A DNA stretch of 57,476 nt from Streptantibioticus rubrisoli. Its GTDB lineage: Bacteria > Actinomycetota > Actinomycetes > Streptomycetales > Streptomycetaceae. The stretch covers positions 1 through 57,476 of the forward strand of contig NZ_JANFNH010000048.1 of the NCBI RefSeq assembly GCF_024436055.1, written 5' to 3'. A model generated the notes under the pieces. That model ran no database searches. It was not told where the DNA came from and saw only the letters and a program-made list of their open reading frames with translations. Each line of letters starts with the position of its first letter. Within the stretch, counting starts at the first letter, position 1. Below are positions 8,310 through 17,418 of this stretch, piece after piece. Both the position numbers and the translations under genes were made by a program.

Positions 8310-8921
8310 ATGCTGCAGGCCGACACCGTCAGCTCCCGCGCTCCGCGCCAGGACGCCCCCCGCTCGCCGGAGGAGAACCCCTCGGAGGCCGCCATGCCCC
8401 CACTGGCCAGCTACCGCCTCCCCGAGCTGCGGACGCTGCGCCGCGACGCCCAGCAGGAGGAGGCCGACCTGTCGTACCTGCGGCGGCTGCTCCAGGGCCG
8501 GATCGACATCCTGCGGGCCGAGCTGGGGCGGCGGACCGCGCCCGGCGAGGCCAGGGACCCGAAGGACCCCAAGCCGGGCCGCACCCTCCTGGTGCGTCCG
8601 CTGCTCGACCGGCTGCCGGAGATCCTGGCCGACGGGCCGTCCCGGGGGCGCTCCGCCCGGCACGTGACGTTGGGCACCCCGCACAGCGAGGAGTACCGGC
8701 GGCTGGCCGAGGAGATGCTCGCCGATGTCGAGCTGTCCGACCTGGCCGCCCGCACCGACCAGGAGCTGAACGCCGCGATGGCCACGCTGGTCGGGCGCGA
8801 GCAGCAGGTGTCCCGTCGGCGCAGGCAGCTACAGGCGACGGTGGACGGTTGCAGTGCCGAGATCGCCCGCAGGTACCGTGAGGGCGAAGCACGAGTAGAC
8901 GACCTGCTCGCTGGCGGTTAG
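8310..8921 (+). CDS. rsiG: c-di-GMP-dependent anti-sigma factor RsiG (for WhiG)
   Basis: A 203-residue, mostly helical coiled-coil protein. RsiG, with c-di-GMP bound, sequesters the sporulation sigma factor WhiG in Streptomyces. The defining feature is two copies of E(X)3S(X)2R(X)3Q(X)3D, one on each helix of an antiparallel coiled coil. Both are intact here: E51-S55-R58-Q62-D66 and E164-S168-R171-Q175-D179. I choose ATG 8310 because GAGGAAG sits 7 nt upstream; further upstream in-frame codons lack a ribosome site. Identification rests on both motifs having exact spacing. Confidence 0.93.
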   Translation: MLQADTVSSRAPRQDAPRSPEENPSEAAMPPLASYRLPELRTLRRDAQQEEADLSYLRRLLQGRIDILRAELGRRTAPGEARDPKDPKPGRTLLVRPLLDRLPEILADGPSRGRSARHVTLGTPHSEEYRRLAEEMLADVELSDLAARTDQELNAAMATLVGREQQVSRRRRQLQATVDGCSAEIARRYREGEARVDDLLAGG

Positions 8922-8989
8922 ACCGCGTTCGGGAGATTCCCGACCGGCCCGCTGGCGGGAGCGGGCCGTCCCACCCCGGAAGGCCGACG

Positions 8990-9949
8990 ATGACGTCCCG
9001 TACCCCCACTGAGCTGCCCGTTCTCGCCGAGGTCATACGCTCCGGCTTCGTCGAGGGACATCATCGCGGCTCGCTGGTGCTGCTGGACGCCGAGGGCGCG
9101 GTGGACGTCGCGCTGGGCGAGGTGACCGCGCCGGTCTTCCCGCGCTCGGCGAACAAGCCGATGCAGGCGGAGGCGATGCTGCGGGCCGGGCTCGACCTGG
9201 ACGGCGAGCTGCTGGCGCTGGCCGCCGCCAGCCACTCCGGAGAAACGTTCCACCTCGACGGCGTACGGAAGATCCTGGCCAGCGCCGACCTGGACGAGGG
9301 CGCCCTACAGACCCCGCCCGACCTGCCGCTCGACCCGACCGAGGCGGAGCACTGGCTGCGGGGCGGCGGCACCCGGGACCCCCTGCTGATGAACTGCTCG
9401 GGCAAGCACGCCGCGATGCTCGCCGTCTGCGTCCGCAACGGCTGGCCGCTGGAGAGCTATCTGGACCTGTCCCACCCGCTGCAGCAGATGGTCCTGGAGG
9501 TGGTCCGGGACGCGAGCGGCGAGAGCGTCGAGCACATCGGCATCGACGGCTGCGGCGCGCCGCTGATGGCGCTGAGCCTGACCGGCCTGGCCCGCGCCTT
9601 CCGCTCCTACGTGCTGGCCGAGCCCGGCACCCCCCGGCGCCAGGTCGCCGACGCGATGCGCGCCCACCCGCAGTACGTGGCGGGCACCCGGCGGCCCGAC
9701 ACCTGGCTGATGCGCGAGCTTCCGGGGACGCTGTCCAAGATGGGCGCGGAGGCGGTGCAGGCGGTGGCGCTGGCCGACGGCCGGGCGCTCGCCTTCAAGA
9801 TCGACGATGGCGCGGGGCGCGCCCTCGGTCCGGTACTCGCCCGCGCCCTGCGGATGTTGGGCGTTGACGCGCCGGTGGTGGACCGCATCGGGGACGCTCC
9901 GCTGATGGGCGGCCCGGAGAAGGTCGGCGAGATCCGCGCGGCGTTCTGA
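8990..9949 (+). CDS. L-asparaginase, Rhizobium etli (type II-PF06089) class
   Basis: A 319-residue asparaginase of the R. etli AnsA/ReAV class, unrelated in fold to the E. coli enzymes; it resembles serine beta-lactamases and hydrolyses L-asparagine to aspartate and ammonia. Expected active-site residues are present: S53-x-x-K56 in PRSANKPM, and the Zn-site-like C136 and K139 in NCSGKH plus C188 in IDGCGAP. ATG 8990 has GGAAGG upstream. It lies 68 bp after rsiG and before an Eis-like acetyltransferase. Likely cytoplasmic; no signal peptide. Confidence 0.88.
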   Translation: MTSRTPTELPVLAEVIRSGFVEGHHRGSLVLLDAEGAVDVALGEVTAPVFPRSANKPMQAEAMLRAGLDLDGELLALAAASHSGETFHLDGVRKILASADLDEGALQTPPDLPLDPTEAEHWLRGGGTRDPLLMNCSGKHAAMLAVCVRNGWPLESYLDLSHPLQQMVLEVVRDASGESVEHIGIDGCGAPLMALSLTGLARAFRSYVLAEPGTPRRQVADAMRAHPQYVAGTRRPDTWLMRELPGTLSKMGAEAVQAVALADGRALAFKIDDGAGRALGPVLARALRMLGVDAPVVDRIGDAPLMGGPEKVGEIRAAF

Positions 9950-10068
9950 GACGGGGCTCCTGGACCTGAGGCGGGGCTCCTGGGCCTGAGGCGGGCTCCC
10001 TGGCGGGGCCGATCGCGGCTCCTGTTAATCGCGTGCGTCTGGCCGCCGGGGCGGTTTAGCCTGCGGGG

Positions 10069-11316
10069 ATGAGCGGTGCGATCGAGGTCCGGTACATCGA
10101 GGAGTCCGACTACGCCGACTGGGTGCTGGCGCTGCGCAAGGGCTTTCTGCGCCCGCCGCTGGCCACGGAACAGGACGCCACCGAGATCCCGGCCATCCTG
10201 GAGGTCGAACCGGCCCGCACCCAGGGGGCGTTCGACGACGGGCGGTGCGTGGCGACCTTCCGTACGATGCCGCGCGAGCTGACCGTGCCCGGCGGCGGCA
10301 CGGTACCGGCGGACGCGGTCACCAACGTCTCGGTGACCGCGACCCACCGGCGGCGCGGACTGCTCAGCCGGATGATGGCGAACGGCCTTGTGGCGGCCAA
10401 GGAACGCGGCGACGCGGTCTCCATCCTGATCGCCGCCGAGTACCCGATATACGGCCGCTTCGGCTACGGTCCGGCCACCTGGGTCACCGAGTGGGCGGTG
10501 GAGATCTCCCGGGCCCGCCTCGGCCGCCTCGAACTGCCCGACGGCGCCCGCATCGACCTCGTCGACGGCGCCGAGGTCCGCAAGGTCGGCCCCGAACTCC
10601 ACGAGAGGGTAAGGCGGTTGACGCCCGGCGCGATCAACAGAACCGACGGCTTCTGGAAGCAGTACACCGGCGAGGCGCCGCTGCCCTGGCACGACTGGAC
10701 CGAGCCGTTCCATGCGGTGTACCGGAACGCCGCCGGTCAGGTGGACGGGCTGCTCACCTACTCCATCGCCGACATGTGGGACGCCAAGCTGCCCCAGTGC
10801 ACGCTGACCGTACGGAAGCTGATCGCGACCAGCCCGGAGGCGGAGGGCGTGCTGTGGCGGTACGCGATGTCCGTCGACTGGGTGGCCAGGCTCCAATCCG
10901 GACTCCGCGCCCCCGACGACCTGCTGCCGCTGCTCCTGGGCGACCCGCGAGCCGCGAGGGTCGCCTCACACTCGGACTTCATGTGGCTGCGGGTGCTCGA
11001 CGTACCGGCCGCGCTTCAGGCCCGCGGTTACCTGGGCACCGGCGAACTGGTCCTGCGGGTGCGGGACGCGGACGGCTACGCCGACGGCCGCTGGCGGCTG
11101 ACCGCCTCCCCCGAGGGCGCCGAGGTCAGCGCCACCACCGCCGAGCCCGATCTCACCTTGGGCGCAGGGGAGTTGGGCGCCCTGTACCTGGGCGACGAGT
11201 CGGCGGTACGGCTGGCCGCCCTCGGCCGGGTGGCGGAGCACCGCCCGGGCGCCGCCGCCCGTGCCGACGCGCTGCTGCGCACCCCGCGCCGACCCTGGTG
11301 CCCGGACATCTTCTGA
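10069..11316 (+). CDS. Eis-family GNAT N-acetyltransferase
   Basis: A 415-residue protein with the Eis layout: tandem GNAT domains (about 1-150 and 150-290) and a C-terminal SCP2-like domain (about 300-415). The acetyl-CoA loop is VTATHRRRGLLSRMM (Q/R-x-x-G-x-G/A type), and the last residues DALLRTPRRPWCPDIF end in the free C-terminal carboxylate that serves as general base in Eis. Mycobacterial Eis acetylates aminoglycosides and capreomycin at several amines; the Streptomyces substrate is unknown. TAGCCT 6 nt before the ATG predicts a leaderless transcript. Confidence 0.88.
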   Translation: MSGAIEVRYIEESDYADWVLALRKGFLRPPLATEQDATEIPAILEVEPARTQGAFDDGRCVATFRTMPRELTVPGGGTVPADAVTNVSVTATHRRRGLLSRMMANGLVAAKERGDAVSILIAAEYPIYGRFGYGPATWVTEWAVEISRARLGRLELPDGARIDLVDGAEVRKVGPELHERVRRLTPGAINRTDGFWKQYTGEAPLPWHDWTEPFHAVYRNAAGQVDGLLTYSIADMWDAKLPQCTLTVRKLIATSPEAEGVLWRYAMSVDWVARLQSGLRAPDDLLPLLLGDPRAARVASHSDFMWLRVLDVPAALQARGYLGTGELVLRVRDADGYADGRWRLTASPEGAEVSATTAEPDLTLGAGELGALYLGDESAVRLAALGRVAEHRPGAAARADALLRTPRRPWCPDIF

Positions 11317-11333
11317 CCCGGGCGGCCGGGGAG

Positions 11334-11753
11334 TCAGTCCTTGGTGAGGACCATCCAGCGCTGCGGGTCGTCCAGCGGACGGAACCCGGCCTTCTGGTAG
11401 ACGCCGTGGGCGTCCTCGGTCGCCAGCATGATGCGCCGCAGGCCGTAGGGCATCAGATGGTCGCGTACCGCCTCCACCAAGGCGGTGCCCAGGCCGTGGC
11501 CGCGGGCCGGGCGGTCGACGTAGACATCGCAGAGCCAGGCGAAGGTGGCGTGGTCGGTGACCACCCGGGCGTACGCCATCTGAACGCCGGAATCCACCTG
11601 GTAGGCACCGAAGTTCAGGGACCCGGCGATGGCACGTTCCTGCGCCTCGCGACTGCGGCCTATCGCCCAGTACGCGTCGGTGCTCAGCCAGCGGTGCACC
11701 CGGGCGATGTCCAGCCGGGCCGGGTCGGTGGAGATGTCGTACACGGCTTCCAT
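11334..11753 (-). CDS. GNAT family N-acetyltransferase
   Basis: A 139-residue single-domain GNAT. The acetyl-CoA-binding motif A is VYVDRPARGHGLGTALVEA, followed by ATEDAHGVYQKAGFRPL, the usual C-terminal beta6-beta7 region of small acetyltransferases. I set the start at ATG 11753 (MEAVYDIS) because homologous small GNATs begin about here; longer in-frame sequence upstream is low-complexity. Convergent with the Eis-like gene, 17 bp apart. Substrate unknown. Confidence 0.8.
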   Translation of the reverse strand: MEAVYDISTDPARLDIARVHRWLSTDAYWAIGRSREAQERAIAGSLNFGAYQVDSGVQMAYARVVTDHATFAWLCDVYVDRPARGHGLGTALVEAVRDHLMPYGLRRIMLATEDAHGVYQKAGFRPLDDPQRWMVLTKD

Positions 11754-11965
11754 GCCGGGCAGGCTGGCAGGCCGACCACCCCCGCGTCGAGGGGATTTCC
11801 CGGCGGCCCACGCCACCGCGTCCACCGAGCTGACCGGTGCGCGGCCAATGTGCCTGGCCAGGGCAACGGTTAAGTGTTGCTTTGTCGTTCCCCGTAGATC
11901 AATTAACTGGACCTCAAGTGTCAGGTGGGTCAGGCTCCCGTCATGGAAAACAGCAGCGCGCTCAG

Positions 11966-12096
11966 GCGCTCCGCTGGGAGTGCGGCGATATGCCGTCGAT
12001 CGTCTGCGGCACCATAGTGGCTGGTCGCGCCCACGCGGCGGAGCCGCACATGGACACAGCCCCGCGCTCCTTCCGGGCGCTGTCGGACCGCAGTGG
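11966..12096. repeat. 130-bp dispersed repeat, copy 2
   Basis: Second copy of the block at 2523-2654, same orientation, more than 80 percent identical by eye over its length. It fills the space before asd; together with AT-richer DNA at 11860-11960 it is what the 415 bp between the GNAT gene and asd contains. Confidence 0.75.
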
Positions 12097-12156
12097 ACTT
12101 GGCCTGACCTGTTTAACCTCAGGCGCGCGGGAACCATCGAGTACGCCCACCGGTGA

Positions 12157-13209
<1,053 letters not shown>

Positions 13210-13249
13210 GAGTCCGGCGAGTTGGGCGGTCGACCGCTGGACGCCTGGT

Positions 13250-13939
13250 TCAGCGCCGACCGCCCGGCAGGAACCCGAGGACCGCCGCCGTGAAGTCCTC
13301 CGGGCGTTCGGCGTGCACCAGATGTCCGCACGGGATGGTCAGCAGTCTGCCGTCCGGAATCAGCCGGGCCATCTGGGCGAGCTGGTCCTGGGGTAGGTGG
13401 CTGCGCGATCCGCCCGCGATCACCAGGGTCGGCGCGGTGATCGCGGCGAGGCCGGTGCGCCACCGCTGGGGTGGATCGGCGAGCTCGGCGTGCACCGCGG
13501 CCACCACGTCCCAGTCGAAGTCCAGCTCCCCGTCCGGCCGTTCGGCCTCCTTGTGCTCTCGCGGATGGGGCGCGGGGACCTCCTCCAGAACCATCCGTTC
13601 CACCCGCTGCGGGTGCGCTTGGGCGAACAGATGGGCCACCACCCCGCCCATCGAGTGCCCGACCAGCGTCACCCGCTCCAGCCGCAGCGCGTTCAACAGC
13701 CCGGACACGTCGTCGCGCATCAGCTCGAACGAGTACCTGCCGGGCCAGTCGCTGCGTCCGTGTCCGCGCAGGTCCGGTACGTAGACTCGCCAGCGTCGCG
13801 CGAACTCCTCCGCGATCGCGTTCCAGTCCTTGCTGGTTTCGCCCAGTGCGTGCAACAGCACCATGGGCGGCCCGTCGGGATCCCCCAACGCCCGGCAGGC
13901 CAACCGGACTTCACCGGTGTTGATCAGCCGCAGCTCCAT
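13250..13939 (-). CDS. alpha/beta hydrolase
   Basis: A 229-residue alpha/beta-hydrolase fold protein. The oxyanion-hole segment is LLHALGE, the nucleophile is S96 in VGHSMGGV, and the final His is in CGHLVHAERPEDF. DLRGHGRSDWPG is the typical strand-4 region. The catalytic acid is not obvious, because the usual G-x-D after strand 6 reads AGGSRSH. Cytoplasmic; substrate unknown. TAGCTT 6 nt before the ATG at 13939 suggests a leaderless mRNA. Divergent from the methyltransferase gene. Confidence 0.85.
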   Translation of the reverse strand: MELRLINTGEVRLACRALGDPDGPPMVLLHALGETSKDWNAIAEEFARRWRVYVPDLRGHGRSDWPGRYSFELMRDDVSGLLNALRLERVTLVGHSMGGVVAHLFAQAHPQRVERMVLEEVPAPHPREHKEAERPDGELDFDWDVVAAVHAELADPPQRWRTGLAAITAPTLVIAGGSRSHLPQDQLAQMARLIPDGRLLTIPCGHLVHAERPEDFTAAVLGFLPGGRR

Positions 13940-14068
13940 CCTGTGAAGCTACCCTGCGGGCGCCCGGCCAGCCATACCGCGAGAAGCGGTGACGCCGTGT
14001 CAGCCGTCACCGGTGGTGAGGCGGCCCGCCCCGGTGTCGAACGTTTCCGCGCAGTAGGGTGCTTGGCC

Positions 14069-14731
14069 GTGACCGAACCAGACTTCCTGCGCGACACCCG
14101 TGCGTCCTATGACACCATCGCCACCGAATACGCCGAGCGCTTCGGTGACGAACTCGCGGCCAAGCCGCTGGAGCGGGCGATGCTCGCCGGGTTCGCCGAA
14201 CTGGTACGGGCCGCCGGTCTCGGGCCGGTCGCGGACGTCGGCTGCGGCACCGGTCGCGTCACGGCCCACCTGCACGGCCTGGGGGTGTCCGTCTTCGGCA
14301 TCGACCTGTCGCCGGGGATGGTCGAGGTGGCCCGGCGGACGCATCCCGGGCTGCGGTTCGAAGTGGGTTCGATGCTTGACCTGGACCTGCCGGACGGCTC
14401 GCTGGGCGGCCTGATGGCCTGGTACTCGACCATCCACATACCCGAGGAGCGACTGCCGGAGGTCTTCGCCGAGTTCCACCGGGTGCTGGCGCCGGGCGGC
14501 CATGTGCTGCTCGGGTTCCAGGTGGGCGACGAGCCGCTGCACCTGTCGGAGGCGTTCGGAGAGCCCGTCTCGCTGGACTTCCGCCGCCGCCAGCCGGACC
14601 ACGTCGCCGAACTGCTGGCCCAGGCCGGGCTGGCCCCGCGCGCCAGCCTGCGGCGCGAGCGCGACGAGGAGGGCGAGTTCCCGGAACGCACCCCGCAGGC
14701 CTTCGTCCTGGCCCGTAAGCCGGTGAGGTGA
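14069..14731 (+). CDS. class I SAM-dependent methyltransferase
   Basis: A 220-residue methyltransferase. Motif I is VADVGCGTGRV, motif II GIDLSPGMVEVARR, and the post-motif segment LAPGGHVLLGFQ is clear. It starts at GTG 14069: TAGGGT lies 8 nt upstream, and upstream in-frame sequence is antisense to the hydrolase gene. Substrate is unknown; the domain resembles small-molecule methyltransferases of the Methyltransf_11/25 type. Confidence 0.85.
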   Translation: MTEPDFLRDTRASYDTIATEYAERFGDELAAKPLERAMLAGFAELVRAAGLGPVADVGCGTGRVTAHLHGLGVSVFGIDLSPGMVEVARRTHPGLRFEVGSMLDLDLPDGSLGGLMAWYSTIHIPEERLPEVFAEFHRVLAPGGHVLLGFQVGDEPLHLSEAFGEPVSLDFRRRQPDHVAELLAQAGLAPRASLRRERDEEGEFPERTPQAFVLARKPVR

Positions 14732-14778
14732 GCGGTGGATCCAGCGGAAGAGGGCGTCGGCGGAACACACCGTAGTTC

Positions 14779-15657
14779 TCAGCCGACTTCCGGCGCGGCG
14801 CACGAGAAGTCGTAGACGGCGAAGTCGGTGACCGGAAGGTATCCGATTCGCTGGTAGAGGCTGTTGCTGGTGGGGTTGGTCGCGTCCGCGAACAGCACCA
14901 CCCGCGTCGCGCCCGCGGCCAGTGCGGCGCGGCTGACCTCCACCGTCACCGCGCCCGCGTAGCCGCGCCCGCGTAGCTGGGCCGGGGTGTAGACGGGGTC
15001 CACCCGGATCTGGCCAGCGACCATCGAGGTCACGCCCGCCATGGAGACCGGAGTGCCGTCGGGGGTCTCCCACAACGTATAGCGCTTGTCGGCGAAGCGC
15101 GTGCCAGCCCAGGAGCTGGCGTCCATGGAGACGGCCTCCCCGACGGCACTGGCGAACTCGCCGCACCAGAGCATGAGTTGCTCACGGTCCCGCTCGCCCG
15201 CGAGGCGGCCCCGGCCCGCTGGGAGCGGCCGCGGCGGGACGAGTGTGCCGAGCCGGTACAGGCGCAGCCGCTCGCGGAGTGCCGGTAGCGCCCCGGTGTG
15301 CCGCTGCCAGGCCGCGATGAAGGCGGTGGCGGTGCTGTGGTCCGCGCTGACGCCGGTGACGCGGTGGCCGAGGGCGGCCAGGTGGGCGGCGAGGGCGTCG
15401 GCGTGCTCGGGGGCGAGGGGGGTTGGGTTCAGGCGGCCGTGCGGGGTGCGGTAGAAGGTGGCGCGGACCTCGCCGGCTCGCTCCAGGCGGCCGAAGACGT
15501 GTGCTGGGCCACCGTCTGGGTCCGCGCCGCGGGTTCGCAGTCTTTCGGTCACCGTCAGCGGCATGGTGTGCAGGGCGGGGCGCGAGCGCAGGAAGTCTCC
15601 GGCTCGGGCGAGGAAGTCGTCGACGTCTTCGGTGAGCTGCCAGTCATCCGGGCGCAT
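14779..15657 (-). CDS. GNAT acetyltransferase, two-domain
   Basis: A 292-residue protein. The C-terminal half is a typical GNAT domain with VDPVYTPAQLRGRGYAGAV as the acetyl-CoA loop and ATNPTSNSLYQRIGYLPV as the terminal motif. The N-terminal half (1-130) is a degenerate related domain (FLARAGDFLRSRPALHTMPL). Such proteins are common in Streptomyces and are annotated only as GNAT family. Substrate unknown. It converges on the methyltransferase gene and is divergent from the Xre regulator. Confidence 0.82.
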   Translation of the reverse strand: MRPDDWQLTEDVDDFLARAGDFLRSRPALHTMPLTVTERLRTRGADPDGGPAHVFGRLERAGEVRATFYRTPHGRLNPTPLAPEHADALAAHLAALGHRVTGVSADHSTATAFIAAWQRHTGALPALRERLRLYRLGTLVPPRPLPAGRGRLAGERDREQLMLWCGEFASAVGEAVSMDASSWAGTRFADKRYTLWETPDGTPVSMAGVTSMVAGQIRVDPVYTPAQLRGRGYAGAVTVEVSRAALAAGATRVVLFADATNPTSNSLYQRIGYLPVTDFAVYDFSCAAPEVG

Positions 15658-15714
15658 GCTTCATGGTTCCCGATGGGGTGGGCGGGCGTCCGTCACACGG
15701 CTGAAACGACACTG

Positions 15715-15735
15715 TTGCAAGCGCACTGCTTGCAA
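15715..15735. promoter_or_regulatory. perfect inverted repeat before the Xre-HbhA locus
   Basis: TTGCAAG (15715-15721) and CTTGCAA (15729-15735) form a perfect 7-bp inverted repeat with a 7-bp spacer, 30 bp before the ATG of the Xre gene. It is a good candidate operator for autoregulation. Confidence 0.6.
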
Positions 15736-15765
15736 AAGTTAGCGCTGGTGTGGCACGGTCGTGGC

Positions 15766-16329
15766 ATGGCGTCGCTGAATGTCGGGAACCTCGGTGAGTA
15801 TCTGCGCGAGCAACGGCGCAGTGCCCAGTTGTCGTTGCGGCAACTGGCCGAGGCCGCCGGGGTGTCGAACCCGTACCTCAGTCAGATCGAGCGCGGGCTG
15901 CGCAAGCCGAGCGCCGACATCCTCCAGCAGATCGCCAAGGCGCTGCGGATCTCCGCCGAGACGCTGTACGTGCAGGCCGGGATCCTCGACGAGCGCGACC
16001 AGAACGGCATCGAGGTGCGCACCGCGATCCTGACCGACCCGACGATCAACGAGAAGCAGAAGCAGGTGCTGCTGCAGATCTACGAGTCGTTCCGCAAGGA
16101 GAACGGTGTCGCGGACGGCCCGGCGGCCGGCCCCGCCGAGGCCAGGAAGGCGTCGGCCGCGCGGGCCGCCAAGAAGGCCGCCGCGAAGAACGCGGCGGCC
16201 AAGGTCGCCGACGCCGTGGCGGAGACGGTCGCCGCGCGGACGCGTGCGCTGAAGCCCGTACCCGCGAAGGAAAAGCCGCACAATCAGGACAAGCCCGGCG
16301 GCGATGACAGCATCGCCGCCGGAGCCTGA
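15766..16329 (+). CDS. Xre-family regulator with Ala/Lys-rich tail
   Basis: A 187-residue protein. Residues 5-70 are a Cro/CI-type helix-turn-helix (LRQLAEAAGVSNPYLSQIE is the recognition region), 70-110 a short helical segment, and 125-185 an Ala/Lys/Pro-rich, histone-H1-like tail (AAKKAAAKNAAAKVADA). It corresponds to Rv0474 of M. tuberculosis, which lies next to hbhA in the same order as here. The palindrome at 15715-15735 is a likely binding site. The Lys-rich tail may add non-specific DNA binding. ATG 15766 is the first sensible start. Confidence 0.85.
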   Translation: MASLNVGNLGEYLREQRRSAQLSLRQLAEAAGVSNPYLSQIERGLRKPSADILQQIAKALRISAETLYVQAGILDERDQNGIEVRTAILTDPTINEKQKQVLLQIYESFRKENGVADGPAAGPAEARKASAARAAKKAAAKNAAAKVADAVAETVAARTRALKPVPAKEKPHNQDKPGGDDSIAAGA

Positions 16330-16386
16330 TCGGCGCCCACGAATCGAACACCACGAACACGCCACCAACCCGTACGGAGGATCCTC

Positions 16387-16929
16387 ATGGTGACCACCGA
16401 GAACGTCCGCAAGGCACTGACCGACCTGACCCCTCTCTACGCCGTGGCGGGCGCAGTTGACCTCGCCGCAGAGAAACTGCGCGAAGTGCCGCCGCTGCTG
16501 GAGAAGTTGGGCGACGAGGCACCGGAGCGGATCAACAAGGTGCGCGCCACGGACCCCAAGGCCGTGCAGGAGCGGGTGGCGCGGCAGGCCAAGGAGGTCC
16601 AGGCCAAGCTCACCGAGCGGCTCGGCGCGGTCGAGCTGGACCTGAAGAGGCTCTCGGACACCGCGCAGGACTTCGCGCTGCGCCAGGTGGGCCGGGCGGC
16701 CGAGACCGCGGTCAAGGCGGGGGAGACCTACAACGAGCTGGTCGACCGGGGCCGCGGCGCGGTCAGGACCTGGCGCGGCGAGGCCGCCGAGCAGACCGAG
16801 GAACTGGCCGTGGCCATCGAGCCGGAGCCGGAGCACAAGCCGGAGACCGAGGAGCGGCCCGCGGCCCGCAAGCCCGCCGCCAAGAAGACCACGCCGCGCA
16901 AGACCACGCAGGGCAAGCCGGGTGAGTGA
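16387..16929 (+). CDS. HbhA-like (heparin-binding hemagglutinin family) protein
   Basis: A 180-residue helical protein: a long amphipathic coiled-coil region (about 5-135) followed by a Lys/Pro/Ala-rich tail (KPAAKKTTPRKTT). This is the HbhA design: in mycobacteria HbhA is a surface adhesin whose methylated Lys-rich tail binds heparan sulfate, and it is also linked to lipid inclusions and cell-wall assembly. Here adhesion is unlikely to be the role; a membrane or lipid-associated apolipoprotein-like function is inference. GGAGG at 16376-16380 serves the ATG. The order Xre, this gene, DUF2516 equals the Rv0474-Rv0477 region. Confidence 0.8.
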   Translation: MVTTENVRKALTDLTPLYAVAGAVDLAAEKLREVPPLLEKLGDEAPERINKVRATDPKAVQERVARQAKEVQAKLTERLGAVELDLKRLSDTAQDFALRQVGRAAETAVKAGETYNELVDRGRGAVRTWRGEAAEQTEELAVAIEPEPEHKPETEERPAARKPAAKKTTPRKTTQGKPGE

Positions 16930-17037
16930 CGCCCAGTGGTGACAAGGGTGTGACAACGGGTCGGGCACGTACCCGATGCCCGGCCCGTTGTACGGGTACC
17001 GTGGCGGCGAAGGGGACCGTCGGCGGACGACAAGGCG

Positions 17038-17379
17038 GTGGACGGAATGCTGATCCAAGGGTTCAACACGATCTTCAGCTGGGTCTCGACCGGCCTCCTG
17101 GTGTTCACCGTCGTCGCGTTCATCAACGCGGCGATCCACCGGGAGGACGCGTACCGGGCTGCGGGCAAGAACACCAAGCCGTTCTGGCTGATCATCCTCG
17201 GCCTCGCGGCCGTGGTGATGGGGCTGTTCCCCATCCTGTCGATCCTGCCGCTGATCGGGCTGGTGGCCACGATCGTTTACACGGTCGACGTACGCCCGGC
17301 GCTCAAGGAGGTGTCGGGGCGCGGCCCCGGCAGGCGCGGCAGCAGCAGCGACGGGCCGTACGGGCCGTTCCGCCGCTGA
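17038..17379 (+). CDS. DUF2516 membrane protein
   Basis: A 113-residue protein with two or three transmembrane helices (about 10-33, 52-70 and 70-88) and the segment AAGKNTKPFWLIILGLA typical of DUF2516. The tail ends RRGSSSDGPYGPFRR. The mycobacterial counterpart lies in the hbhA locus. The GTG at 17038 or ATG at 17047 can start it; AAGG at 17031-17034 fits the ATG better. Function unknown. Confidence 0.8.
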   Translation: MDGMLIQGFNTIFSWVSTGLLVFTVVAFINAAIHREDAYRAAGKNTKPFWLIILGLAAVVMGLFPILSILPLIGLVATIVYTVDVRPALKEVSGRGPGRRGSSSDGPYGPFRR

Positions 17380-17418
17380 GCCCTGGCCCGCTTGGAGCGC
17401 CGGGTTCCGCGTTGACCG

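Noticed and set aside
10245-11873. 542-codon open frame on the plus strand
   Set aside because: It overlaps the Eis-like gene in another frame and consists of Arg/Gly/Pro-rich shadow sequence.
13397-14068. N-terminal extension of the methyltransferase
   Set aside because: It is antisense to the alpha/beta hydrolase, has low-complexity character, and a -10 box sits 8 nt before the GTG at 14069.
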